A stretch of DNA of 64,000 nucleotides from Auanema rhodensis (Eukaryota; Nematoda; Chromadorea; Rhabditida; Rhabditidae): NCBI GenBank assembly GCA_964057225.1, contig OZ059896.1:14244501-14308500 (forward strand), given 5' to 3'. The position numbers were made by a program, and so were the translations under genes. This document shows, piece after piece, positions 25,978 through 39,789 of the stretch. The notes beneath the pieces were generated by a model. It was not told the origin of the DNA. It did not search any database and worked only from the letters and a program-made list of their open reading frames with translations. The first letter of the stretch is position 1, and each line of letters starts with the position of its first letter.

Positions 25978-28900
25978 CTACAAACCATCGAGTAAAAGAT
26001 CTAGATTAGCTCTAAACTCCTTGTAATGGGACTCTAAGCTGACACTATCTCCAAGATTGAAAGCATTAGCAAAAAGAATGCAACTTTCACACATCTGGAA
26101 AGAACCAATGTTTACTTTTGTGATCTAAACAGTCTATGTGCACCTTAGTAACAAAGCTAAAAGCCTTGTTAGTGAAAACAATATGGAAAATTGTATTTGT
26201 TCGTACTTCTCTAATAAATCGTCTAAATAGGAAATTGAAATTCTTTCAAAAATCAAAATATTACCTATGAGAATCGATCATAGATGTTACAGTATCAGCA
26301 TTATCTAGCTCTTCCTTAAAGTAAAATAAAATTAGAAATGTAAATTCATTATCAAACAAACATTGAAAGTTTCCCACAAAGGAGAAACTGTTTGATAAGT
26401 ATGTGATATGAGGTTACTTAAAACTCGGTCCATAACATGCTTATAATAAAATGCTCGTCGATCTTCTCCTGGTAACAGGTAGTGATTCCGAGTTGAGAGC
26501 TAAACGTAGCCAATAATATTAAATTTAACCTCGAAACATTTACATGTGTTATGGCATCAAAGCCTCCAAAGATCTTTTGAAGCCCTTCACCAATGATTTC
26601 ATATCCATGTTGATGTTTCTCGGTTATAACAACAGAAACTATTTTTGACAAAGTTACTGCAAGTCGTCCACCGTTAGGTCCTCCAGCACTGATTGCAGAT
26701 TGATATTCTGGAGGTAAATCAGGACAAAAATATTGCTTTGAGCTGAAGGATTTCCTAAACCGACCAATGATGCATATAGGAAGGACTGTGTTTACCTTTC
26801 TGATACTTGACAACGATGGAGAAAAAGCTTATACATGATATTGGCAGCTATTTTCACTTCGCTTCGCATATATGAGATCAACATAGATTGAGAATTTTTC
26901 CTGAAACAACGAAAATAATAAAAAATTTCAGTTTTCTTTAGTTCAGTTTCAGTTTTCACCGTTGCAAACAAAAGCTGTTTTACTGACAAACCTGGTAAAA
27001 ACGTTGAATATATAAGTTAAATCTAGAATATGTTCTCCATGCTCTTGCATGAATTCTTTAATAGCTTTACCAACAAAAGTATTTGGGTCTCGAACCTGAA
27101 ACATAAAGTAAAGAAGAAAAGCATGCAAAATTCAAAGAATTGATACGTTTTTCTGAAGTTCATGTAATTCAGGATTCTGTAAATTATTGTCATGGGCAAT
27201 TTCTCTAATAATTGCTCCATACCATAAGATATTTGAACACATGTTCCCAGAAACTAATGATGTTGGTTTAATGTATAAACTTTCACCACTTGATACACTA
27301 ACGCTGTCTATGAATAATAAAAATTTATGGATCGAATTGTTTCAAAAACACTAACCTACTTCAGATGCATTTTCAATTACTCCATCTTCAAAAACGGCTA
27401 TTCCTCTCTCAGAAAAAAGATAAAGAGTTCTGTGTGAAATAAGATAGTTAGAGATAATGTATATACGAACTAACTTGACAATATGTATATTTACTTGTTT
27501 CAAAACTCTAGAAGCTATATCCTTAATGAAATCTAATGAAGTTGCCAAATTGTATTGAAGGAAAGTTGAGATTTCAGTAGCCTATTCGAACATATGTATA
27601 GATTTTTCATAAACTATTTCACTACTTACAACTAGATTACCATCTAACAATCTCTCACATACTTCAATAAATCCTAAAAAATTACTAGGATAGTAAGTCA
27701 TACGGGTGAGTTTTTCATAGAAATCTCCCATTTCAACTATTTCGTTCTCAAGAAAGGAGCTAGAAAACATTATAAGCATCTTATAAGTTTATTTAGAACC
27801 TGAATATACTAATCTCTTCAATCACAGCTCGTTTTAAAACATCTTTACACCCAACACATGATAAGCTGGTTAACTTTTTATTGGCAGCCATCAATCTGAA
27901 GTTAATCTACATGAAGTTACATGAAATATTCACAAACCTATTGCCTAATTCCAGATGCATCGTCAAAATACTTCGGGTTAGTTTGATACCAAAGCCACAT
28001 TCATCTCGAACTTCAACATACTCAGGTAAAACCAGAGAAGAAACCTGGAAAAACATTAAATAAAATCCAGAAAGTAGAAATGAACATACTCCATCTCTTA
28101 AATTGAATAGTTCCGAACTAATTCCAGAATATAAAAACATGAGGCTTTTCAATACTTCTTCTTTGGTGAAAGATAACATTTCTATATTAATTTCTAGAGT
28201 TTTATGAATCAAAAGAAATTTATACCTATATTAACCTTGGAATTATTTAAAATATTTTGATCTAAAGCTCTTAATGAATCATCGAATATCAATTTTCGGA
28301 AATGATCAGAGAGGCGTCCATTCTCTTCCCATGGATTACTACTCGGGAGTGGTTCTGAAAGCTTATCAGTTTCTATAGTTGACAGAGAGAATATTCTGAC
28401 CAGGCTCAAGTTCTTCAATTTGCCAAAGTAATTTGTTTAATACTGGAGATATATCAAAAGGTAAAGCATGAAGCCTGTCAGAAGTTAAAAAGGGAAGTTT
28501 ATATACAGATTGAAGTTCATCGTCTTCAGAAGGGAATGGCATTCTAACCTAGCAAAATAACATTTTTAAAACGTTATAATGAAGTTTTGAAAATACCAAG
28601 CTTTGTTTGACTGCATATGCACAAGAAGAGTTATACATGTGTTCATCACTGAGTAGTCTAACAGCTATTAACACAAAGTAAGTTATAGACTCATCAAGTT
28701 CTACTATTTTTTCTGCAAATATCATGGAAGTTCAAAATTGAATTTATAAATAGTACCTATGTACTTCTTAAGAACACTGAGAAGAGCAGGTTGATGAGAA
28801 AAAAGACGTTCTATTCGGAGTAAAAACTCATCTTTTAGCTCAGATAAAGAAACCTAAAGTTCGATATAGTAGAAATAATGCTTTCATCTACAAAGTTACT

Positions 28901-29031
28901 CCTTCTCCTTTGCGTCGAAGAGGCTTTGTTTTCAATACATTCAGCATCAAGCCCGTAAGAGTGATAGTAGATATTCCTCCCGGAGGAGGGCATTTCCTTC
29001 CATAAATCAAGGTACTAACATCACTCAACAT
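25978..29031 (-). CDS. Probable gamma-tubulin complex component (Spc97/Spc98-like)
   Basis: Multi-exon minus-strand gene whose translation is helical throughout. It starts at ATG 29031, directly after an acceptor (GTAGCAG), and ends with LLLDGL and TAG at 25978. The last 120 residues resemble the C-terminal part of gamma-tubulin complex proteins: a V.PLWETFNEELDNA block followed by a DSHRRFIREV block, as in family members with a W...LE...A..ID..H..FL pattern, then CESCILFANAF and a final helical H.KEF...L..LL segment. Upstream parts (LSELKDEFLLRIERLF, VRMPFPSEDDEL, ECGFGIKLTR) are not individually diagnostic. If right, it helps nucleate microtubules at centrosomes. Nematode members of this family are known to be very divergent. 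It could instead be another large helical scaffold. It converges on the selenium-binding homologue (289-base gap) and lies 240 bases downstream of the EF-G2 gene on the same strand. Confidence 0.45.
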
Positions 29032-29271
29032 CTGCTACCTGTAAATCCAAGTTAAGATTGTAAACACTTGGTAATGTTATGAAGAAAATATGCCAAACAA
29101 GATGATTATGTTATGTGAATAAAAAAACACAGGTCGACCAAAAATTAAAAATTTATAACAATCTATGTATTTCAACATATATTAACAAGTCAACTATTGA
29201 ATTCATATAAAGAAATCAAAATATATCTAATATTATAACTTTAAAAAAATTCCTAGTACTTGCAATCATAT

Positions 29272-32200
29272 TCATTTGCCGGTAACACGAGAAACAATCA
29301 TTGCCTGATCTTGCTCACTAACTGTATTGTATCCTGCCACCTGAATATATATGGGAATTTATTATTATCATCTTATTTTAAATTTAACCAACCTGAACAG
29401 CCAACGAACCTAAACCAGATGAAGCTGTACGAACAACTGTAGATAATCCTTGCATTTCCGCTAGAGGAACTGTTGCAACTAAAAGCGATTGACTTCCTAA
29501 ATTGCGAGTTGAACAGCGAACAGAAAACAGAATTAGGAAAAAACCTGTAACTCCTTCACATTTTTCAATTTGAGCTCGTCGTCTTGATAAATCCTGCAGA
29601 AGATTTTGCATTCCTTCTCCACCTTCTAAACTGATTTCAACACGAATTATAGGCTCCACTAAATAGGCTCCGGCCAATGAAAGGGCTTCAGTGACGCATT
29701 TATGAGCACAGGCCGAAACTAAAAATATTTTGCATATAACGTACAATTCCATATAACTTACTGATAGCTGGATTCACTTTACCACCGCTGGCATTCAATT
29801 CTTTCAAAGTAATAGAAACATCTTGTACGGAAAAGCCTAATATAGGACCATTGTGAAGAGCATTTGAACATCCTTCTCGAATTGCTTTCATCCATTCTGG
29901 ACGAGGATGTCTTGTTCCAGTTGGCAAGTCAAGGTTAATCTGAATAGCACAAAATAAGAAAAAGAATACGGATGAGTCTTTAACATGTTTAAAAGCCCCC
30001 TGATTAAGAGCAGGCTTTACGAGCAAAGTCATAGAAGCAGAGTGATTTCTCTCCTTTTCGCCTTGAACATCTTCAACTGTGGCAGTATGTTCAAATACCT
30101 CACTAATAGATTCCCTGTATGCAATCTGCATTGAACTATGAAATTTAGATTGATGTGAACATTCTGTTACCTGAAGTGGACCTAGGAATACCTCTAATCC
30201 GTAGAACCTTTTGAATTTGTCTTTAATCACTTCTAAATGAAGTTCACCCATTGTTTCTATCACGGTTTGTCCTGTATCAGATTCACGTCGAACTTTCAAA
30301 GAGGGGTCCTGGGAAAAACTTGAAAATAAAAATTTGATAAGAGCAAACCTCAATGCTCAATTCGACTAAAGCTTTTTCGAATTCATGAATAGATGCGGTA
30401 GTAGGAGGTTCAACACAGCAGAAATAGACAGGTTCCGGGAAATCAATACCTAAAAATTAAAAATTAACAGATAATTTAGATAGAGAGTACCAGCAAAAAC
30501 GGCTTGAGATCCTTCCCTACATACGGCGTAACGTTTATCCACTGATGACGTGCTGATGCTTTCTAGAGCTCGTTTCGAGAGTGTTTCACTTAAAAAATTA
30601 ATTATATATTTCTTAAGAATGTAACAAAAAGAGAAGTATTTTGCTTAAATTAGAAAGCATTTTCTATTTGAGTGTGACGAGTCAAAAATTATTTCTTTTC
30701 GAACAAAAAACTAAAGCGGTTGTATTCTTTTCAATGGAAATTATTCTAATTAGCCACAAACAACCTAGCTACTGCAATTTACTTTTGACTTGTATATAAT
30801 ACATCTCTTCGGTGTAATCTTACTTAGCCAACAACGTATCTCCAGTTTTGGTGTGCTTGAGACCGGATGTAACAACAATATCTCCAGCTCGAATAGAATC
30901 TTTCTGAATCAGTTCATCACTCTGCGATTCAAAAATCTGAAAAAAGCATATTTAATTGAAAGTAAATCAAGAACAATACCCGAAGAGGTCCTTCAGAGAT
31001 TTCTCTATTGGAATTAAAAACTGAAGTATTATTTTTCAATTCACCAGTATATACACGGAGGTAGCTAAGTTGTCCTTTTCTTTTATCATGTAAAATCTAA
31101 AATCATCAAATTTTTTGAAAATCTAATAATTATACCCAACCTTGAATACTAAAGCAGAAAAATCTTCATTGAAAACCTTTTGTAGTTCTTCCACTTGTTG
31201 TTCAGGAGATGGAAGAAAGTCAATAATCTTAGATTCAAAAACAAACACAGTTAGTATTAAATGGATAACATACACTATCTAATAATGGCATAACACTATG
31301 TGGACTTCTCAGAGCTGAACCACCGCCAACAACGACTCCTTTTCTTTGTTGAGTAATTCTTCGTAGAGCTGAAACATAGAACGTTATAAAGGAATGAGAA
31401 ACAATTTCAACCTTCTATAACGTCATCCTTTGAAACAGCATCAATTTCGCCTCCTTGCACATCTAAAAATTGAGACATGAAGTTCGCATCTAAGTCTGCT
31501 ATTCCATAAAACAAATTCTCTTTGGCTGTACAGAGCCTTTCCCAATGTTCTGTTCCTGACTAGAAGCAATTTTATTCAAAAATAATTTTTTTCAATGTAT
31601 TACTGCTATGTTTTCCCATTTTGAAGTTTTGTCAAGAGTTAGAATCCGACCAGTCAAGACATCTATAATCGTACTTACAGGACCCGTAGTTTCTAACGGC
31701 TCTAGAGTGACCAATCCTGTGAGCAAAAACTTAAACTTTCAGGAAGAAAAAATAGGAAAATACCCTTCATCCCTAATCGTTGCTCGATAGAGTCAACAGC
31801 AGTTAGAAAATTGCAATTTTTTTTATCTACTTTGTTAATATAAAATACAGAAGGAAGATTGAATTTAGAAGCTTGCTTCCACACAGTTAGAGTTTGAGCC
31901 TAAAACATCGAATGTTAAGCTTTTGAGGGTTCTTTGGAACCTGCACACCAGCATTTGAATCTAATATGGTTACTACTCCATCCAATACTCGAAGACATCT
32001 CTCAACTTCCACTATAGAAACGATAGTATTTAAAATATGTCAGTTATTAACCTGTGAAATCAACATGACCAGGTGTATCAATGAGATTGATTTTATGACT
32101 ATTCCAATTGAAAGCGACTGAAGCCGATTGAACAGTAATTCCTAAGTTTTCACGTTTACTATAATCCCGACTAACTAACTTGCCTCTTTCTCTTTCAATA

Positions 32201-32467
32201 TCGAGGTAATCTGTTACTGTATTTCCGGAGTCTACATCTCCCATGGATCTTAAGGTACCGGCAAGATATAATAATCTCTCTGTTACCGTTGTTTTTCCGG
32301 CATCGATATGTGCAATAATTCCAATATTCCTAGTTCTACTCAATTCAACTGATTTACTATTTTTCTAAAGTCAAACAGATAGCAATAACACTTGAAAATC
32401 GACATACCAAATTTTTAGCGGTCGAATACGACCTAATAGCACGAGGCCATGTTTTTCCAAAAGCCAT
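29272..32467 (-). CDS. GFM2: Mitochondrial elongation factor G 2 (ribosome-releasing factor)
   Basis: Translational GTPase of the EF-G2 type, which with ribosome recycling factor splits mitochondrial ribosomes after termination. Start at ATG 32467 with an Arg/Ser-rich presequence ([20 protein letters not shown]) typical of mitochondrial import. GTPase motifs in order: G1 AHIDAGKTT, the switch region [12 protein letters not shown]3 DTPGH, G4 NKVDKK. Later parts: the domain II block starting [19 protein letters not shown], domain III ([17 protein letters not shown]), domain IV ([25 protein letters not shown]) and domain V ([28 protein letters not shown]). The C-terminus ends [14 protein letters not shown], close to the QDQA of human GFM2. 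The SRDY/SKREN insert after the switch may reflect an unspliced short intron. It shares a 261-base divergent spacer with the rpt-3 gene. Confidence 0.92.
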
Positions 32468-32728
32468 ATAGATAAATACCTTGCAGATTTCAATTTACAC
32501 TAATTTATTAATTTTAATTCCAATAGCTTGTAGCGAATAGTATAGTATATGAATTAATTTGTAAGTCCTTGGCGCCAAAGATTTGTTGGATTACGGTAGA
32601 GGACTGGGTCGAAGTCGCGAGTCATTACGTACCCGCTCTATCTAACTATTGTAAGCATTCGTTTTGTCTTATATTAATCTAGTAAATTCGGCGTTTTCTA
32701 ACCTTGTTATTATTTTAGAAACATCAAT
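32468..32728. promoter_or_regulatory. Divergent promoter between GFM2 and rpt-3
   Basis: The two genes start 261 bases apart on opposite strands, so this spacer must contain both core promoters. It includes a GC-richer block (about 32570-32650). The acceptor TATTTTAG ending at 32718, ten bases before the rpt-3 ATG, fits a trans-splice site. Confidence 0.5.
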
Positions 32729-34351
<1,623 letters not shown>

Positions 34352-34539
34352 ATACCGGTTGTCATAATCTATTTATTTTCATAAATCAACTTTTCTCTTG
34401 TCAATAAATGTAAAATTATAGTTTCACTTGACGTTTAAGACGTATATAACAATCAGATCGTTTGATTAAACGTATTATGCAAATTTTAAAAAATTATACC
34501 CGTACTTTACATACCATATTATATTATACAAATAGTTCA

Positions 34540-36589
34540 TCATTTACCTACGAATTGAACTGTATACTTATTGTTTTTTTCTTTCTTCAAATTATTTTGA
34601 ATTAATTGAGGGACGAAACACTTATCATATATTTTACGAATATGAAGCCAGTTTTCATCCCTGAGATCGATTGGTTGAGCGTGCTCGGTTAAACTGTGTT
34701 TTACCTGAAAATAATTAATGAAGTTTTTGTAAAGTGCATTTAACTGACTCTTATATGATCCTTGACACTATTCACAGCATAATTACTACTATATGAACAG
34801 AAGGGGCATAAAAACATAGGAAGTCGAACGTGATGCTATAAATTTTTAAAGTGAAACGGAATACAACCGATGAGCGATTGAAGAACAAATAACATGAAAT
34901 GGCATTTGGTTCACGTGAAACACATGGCTAGCAAGTACTTCACGTGTTAATTTTAAATTGAAACATCATTACCTGTAACACGTGGCGTTCCATATGTCTA
35001 ACGTTTACCATTTTACATAAATTACAAGTATTTTGAGTTTTTGGTCTACCAATGTCTTCAGATTTAGGACAGTCTGGCTGATCAGAAACTTCAGGCTCCA
35101 ACAAATCTTCTGGCATTTGTTGGGGATCAAATGTGCTACCTGAATATATTTAAATAATTTCTATTTCAAATAAACAGATAAAGATTACTTTCACGACGGT
35201 TAGAGAGAATAGAGATCGTCGATGGATCCAAAGGAGTTATGGAGGGCATTCCTCTACCCTCACTAACCCAATCAACTAAATCCCAAACTAAGTTAGTAAC
35301 TTCTGGTTCAATACACCGCAAAAGGCGTCGGTCTCCAAAGCATCTGTAGAAATAATTGATATATGATGAGATCATATCGAAAAGTTATGATACTCACAAA
35401 TATAACCACATATCAATATCTCTCGAGTAATCATCTTTTAGTGATATTGATTTCAACTAAAAAATAGAGTGAAACAAAAATATTTTTTAAAAATCTCACA
35501 GATACTCCATGTTTTCTCTTGATATGAATTTCAACATTTGCTTTGTGATACAAATTACTGAACTCGCATAAAGGACATTTGAATAGGGGCTGCCTTAGAT
35601 GAGCACTAAACAGAAAAAAACAATTCTCACAAAAATAAAAACGTCTTCTTACACATAAATATGTTGTTTTTTTTTCTGAGTAAGCACTGGTACACAGCAT
35701 AAACGACACACAGTTCTACAAGATGGAACGAAGTTGTTCGTCTCGGTTGCGACACACCCTGCGTTCTGATTTTGTTGAGCCACGAACTAAAATATGAACT
35801 TAAACGTGGCAATTAGAACATGTTGAAGATACTTCTTGTGATTTTGAAGCATATTCTTCGTCGATAGAAATTATAAAATGCTTTTGATCCTGTTCAGACC
35901 GCGAAGCTGAATACGAGAGCCTAACCAAGGTGTCTTAATACTTCCTTACCTGGCCAATTCAAAGACGAGGAGGATGATTTATCAGTTGGTATATATCTAA
36001 AAAGAGGATCTTATAAAGATCTCATTTTGAAAATTACTTATGAGATGTATTAATATTATTTTGAGAACAATATGACGACATCTCTTCAACGCTTGCAAAT
36101 CGAAGAACATTTGTTGACCCTACTTTCTTTTTACGAATATGATATTCAGCATCAACTACTGATTTTGATCTAGCATCTTCATATTTGTAAGTTGGATTAG
36201 TCTATGAGATATTCATTATTGTAAAGTATCATTCTATAACCCGAACCTTATTTGTTGTATTGTCTTCAGAAGTAGAAGTTTCTGGAATGACTTCTTCTTG
36301 ACCTGACCAGGGTGGAGCCTGTGAGAAAGATATTCTAACATTTGTACAACAATACTGTTATACCTCGTCCTCATAAGCTTCAACTTCCAGCAGTGGTGGA
36401 GGTGTACATGGCAAAGAAGGACGCTTTTCAGTGTCCACAATATCGCGTTCATAATATATATTCACTCGAACTTGTGAGGTCAGACTGCGCAAAAAAAAGT
36501 GAAATAGCTTTAAACTTTGAAAGAACTTACTTCTTATCGCCTTTCTTCAGGGTTATCACTCTCGACCTCCAAGGTGATTTCGATGCCAT
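34540..36589 (-). CDS. C2H2 zinc-finger protein with duplicated two-finger module
   Basis: Minus-strand gene starting at ATG 36589 (MASKSPWRSRVITLKKGDK) and ending after VQFVGK with TGA at 34540. The first half is acidic and Ser/Pro-rich (TPPPLLEVEAYED, EDNTTNK). Two zinc-binding modules follow. Module one: CRLC...QKKKQH then FKCPLCEFSNLYHKANVEIH...KRKHG. Module two: CNLCKMVNVRHMERHV then HHVRLPMFLCPFCSYSSNYA...VKDHI..KHS. Each pairs a short CxxC...H..H finger with a longer CxxC finger, suggesting an internal duplication separated by about 120 residues containing DLVDWVSEGRGMP. Likely a nuclear DNA- or chromatin-binding protein; no specific orthologue recognised. It is divergent (124 bases) from the small gene at 36714. 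Confidence 0.8.
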
Positions 36590-36713
36590 ACTGATATATA
36601 TTCAATTATTTCATATCATATTTGTATTTTGATTAAAAATACTTATTTGATTAAACACAAATATGTTACAATTTACAAATAAACATTAAGCTTTATTTAT
36701 TAATTACATAGAT

Positions 36714-37638
36714 ATGGCAATAAGACCAGCAGAAAACAATTCAATAAATATATCGTGCACGATCCAAGGGAGTCATGTTGGGTATGACTGTACCGAGATC
36801 ACAGTCAACATTAGCCAAAACAAACCCTTTCTTATAACAAGTGCGTTTGGAAGATAAAATCAATGGGCTAGCTCATTTGTGACAATCTTAGTATCTGATT
36901 TGAACATAAAGAATGCATCAATGAAGAACGATCAAGCACTTTCTTACTTGGCTCCGATCTTGTGAGGTAGGCTAATGCTGGAGGTAAATTCGGTGAGAAT
37001 CATTTTATTGAATTTATACAGCTGTCGAGTTCAATGAACTTTACTCGTAAAATATCAATTACTTTTACAGTCCTTCAAAGTTTGAGAAAGTTCGACGTGA
37101 TTCCTACATACCAAAGCGCTTTGAGCTCTTAAAAGTTCAAGTTAGTTTAGCAGATAATTTGGAAAGGAAAACACTTTTCAATGCACAAATCAAGACGTAG
37201 TTGAATATTTTCCATTCAATGCTCCCTTTTCTTTTCCGGCAAAACTTGAATTTTTTGCTTGTTTCTTTGTTGCGGATTCTTGCTAAAATTTAGAATAATT
37301 AACTTCACAAGATATTTGAATAATACATTTAATATAATCATTAGATTTACTTCTGTACATACCTAGATGTTTTCTTAAATATACGATTTCTTTTGATAGT
37401 CTCTATTAATCATATTTACACGAGTTAAGGTTCCCTTTAATTGTATAATTGTAAAAAGGTTTATGTTGAAGCTGGACTTATTTTCTTGTAGAAGCCTTAT
37501 GGACAATACGATGAGTATTATCATGTAACTGAAAGCAGTAAGGTTTTTGTTCGTTTCATCAATAACACAACATACAGGCTTAACATACTACAAATTCTAA
37601 GAGCTGATTTCATTCCTTTAGTTCATGTCAAGAGTTGA
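36714..37638 (+). CDS. Small four-exon gene of unknown function
   Basis: A gene made only of short exons. ATG 36714 lies two bases after a TACATAG acceptor (probable trans-splice site). Exons 36714-36840, 36892-36961, 37071-37140 and 37492-37638 join in phase through introns of 51, 109 and 351 bases with GTGCGT, GTGAGG and GTTAGT donors and CTTAG, TTTTACAG and CTTGTAG acceptors, giving 137 residues and a TGA stop. The protein is beta-prone, with two cysteines near residues 15 and 26 (NISC...YDC) and four N-x-S/T sites, then SKFEKVRRDSYIPKRFELL and a last exon containing YDEYYHVTESSKVFVRF. There is no clear signal peptide. If the third intron is kept, the frame continues 18 codons to TAG, giving an alternative end. 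I recognise no family. The gene sits between a divergent zinc-finger gene and convergent threonine aldolase. Confidence 0.65.
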
Positions 37639-37916
37639 GTAAATCAAAGTATTGTGCACCTAGGGAACCATAGCGAACTTTTAATTCCTGCCAAAAACAT
37701 CATATTAGATTGGAAATCCATTGTAGCTTTTACAAACCATTGTAGATACTAAAATTTGAAAATTGAAACAAATACTTTAGTTGGTTGCGAGCAGTACTAT
37801 GGAACGTATCAAACGTTTTTCATATATTTCTTATGTTTCCTATGAAGTCTTTATGAAACGTGAATAAATAATAAACTACAAATCATAAGAACGAATTCTA
37901 ACTCTTTCGACATAAA

Positions 37917-39525
37917 TTACAAAGTATTGACAAATTTACGATAAACTTCTATTGTTTTGGCGATATCTCCTTCAGATACGTTTAGGTTTGGAATGATTCT
38001 TACACGATGATCATCAAAAGCCATAACCAGAATTTCATTTGAACGGAAGAAGTTTTGAACCTTCAAAGTTATAAAAAAATAACTTCCTTTTTTTTTATCT
38101 TACCTGGGTTGGATTCGTTTTATTTTTGCATTGAAGTACACACATATTTGTTGCTTTTTCGAGGTCAACAAACAAACTCTGAAACAAGAATGATTAGTAA
38201 ATACAGTCTACCTGATAAACACTTACGTCTCGTAGGTGTTCTGGGGTAGACTTGTTTATTCCTTCGGCAAGAAGTCTGGCAAGTTTGTGATCTCTTTCGA
38301 TTGTTTGTTTGGCATTATCGAGAGCAAAAGATGCTGCAGAAGCCAAAATACCGGCTTGTCGCCAACCGCCACCAAGAGCCTGATAAGAGCATGTAGTTTT
38401 TTAAAATTTCTTTCATAATATAAACTTTTCGAATACGTCGAGCCCTCTGAATGAAATCTTCGCTTCCAACTAAAATGGAGCCAACAGGAGCTCCTAACCC
38501 TTTCGAGAAACACATCATAACACTATCAGCATTAGAAGCTATTTCAGAGACCTGAAATATGATTTACATACGAAAATTTTTTTTGGGTAGTAGATACCGG
38601 GATGAACGTACCTCAACTCCCATAGCTATTGCTGCATTATATATACGGGCGCCATCAATATGAATAGCAAGTTTGTGAGAGTTGGCTAGTGCACGAACGT
38701 TACTGGAATTTAAACCTTCTTATTCTCAGTCATTTTCAACGTACCGTAAATATTCTAAAGATAATGGCTTGCCACCTGAATAATTATGAGTTGTTTCTAG
38801 ACAGATAAGTCGTGTACGAGGCATATGAGGATCATTGACCCGAATAGATTCTTCAATTTCTTTCAAACACATCATACCATTCCCATCTACATTTAAAGTA
38901 GTAGCGGAAATGCCTGAACAAAGGCTCTAGAATAGGATAAGAAGAACATCATCATACTGGCAAGTTGTGCATAGTTTCCTTGTTCCCATCTATGAATGTG
39001 ATTCGTGCGCCCTACAATAATCTCATCACCTCTCTGGCAATGAGCCATCACAGCAATCAAATTTCCCATAGTGCCACTAGGTACAAACAAAGCCGCAGGT
39101 TTTCCAAATAACTTTGCACATCTTAAAACTCACGTAATTGTTATATTTATATTGATTAAGTGGTAGTTAAAACCTGCTCTCCAAAGCATTAACAGTTGAA
39201 TCTTCACCGTACACGTCATCTCCTAAGGGTGCAGTCATCATAGCTTCTTTCATGGCTAAAGTTGGCTGAGTAACCTAAACAACAAAATATATAAATTTTC
39301 TAGAATTATTCTAAAAACACTGAAATACTTACAGTATCGGATCTCATATCAATACAATTGACGACATTAGCTTCAGTACTAGTATAATTTCCTTCACGAA
39401 CCATCTTGCTATTGAATCTACTACCTGAATGTAGAAAACGCAAGTTGAAACGAAATAAAAAAAAAGAAACCCAATATTAGCAATCGATTAGACGACAGTC
39501 TCAACAGTGGACGTGTAGCCGACAT
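37917..39525 (-). CDS. Low-specificity L-threonine aldolase
   Basis: PLP-dependent enzyme that cleaves threonine or allo-threonine to glycine and acetaldehyde. From ATG 39525 ([16 protein letters not shown], presequence-like) the fold-type I domain follows: [86 protein letters not shown], and the PLP lysine in [12 protein letters not shown]. The end is [16 protein letters not shown]...FVNTL with TAA at 37917. Several introns of 45-60 bases. C. elegans has one such gene (R102.4, from memory). An inner methionine (SKMVREG) could give a form without the presequence-like start. Confidence 0.93.
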
Positions 39526-39789
39526 TTCGTCCAAGATAAGAAACAATTATCAACTTATGCAATGAATATAACTATAATGTTTCGAGCAATTTAAAAAAAT
39601 AAAACAGAAGATTAAAACAAATATTTATGAAGACCAAAATATTGTTCTTTTTAATAAAAAAGTAGAAATATGTATTGTACAAGCTTATATTCTATGAAAA
39701 CAGTATTATAAAACAATTAGTAACAAAATAACAGATAATAAACATGTACAAAGTATATACACTTGAGGTTACATTAATAAACTGACAAC

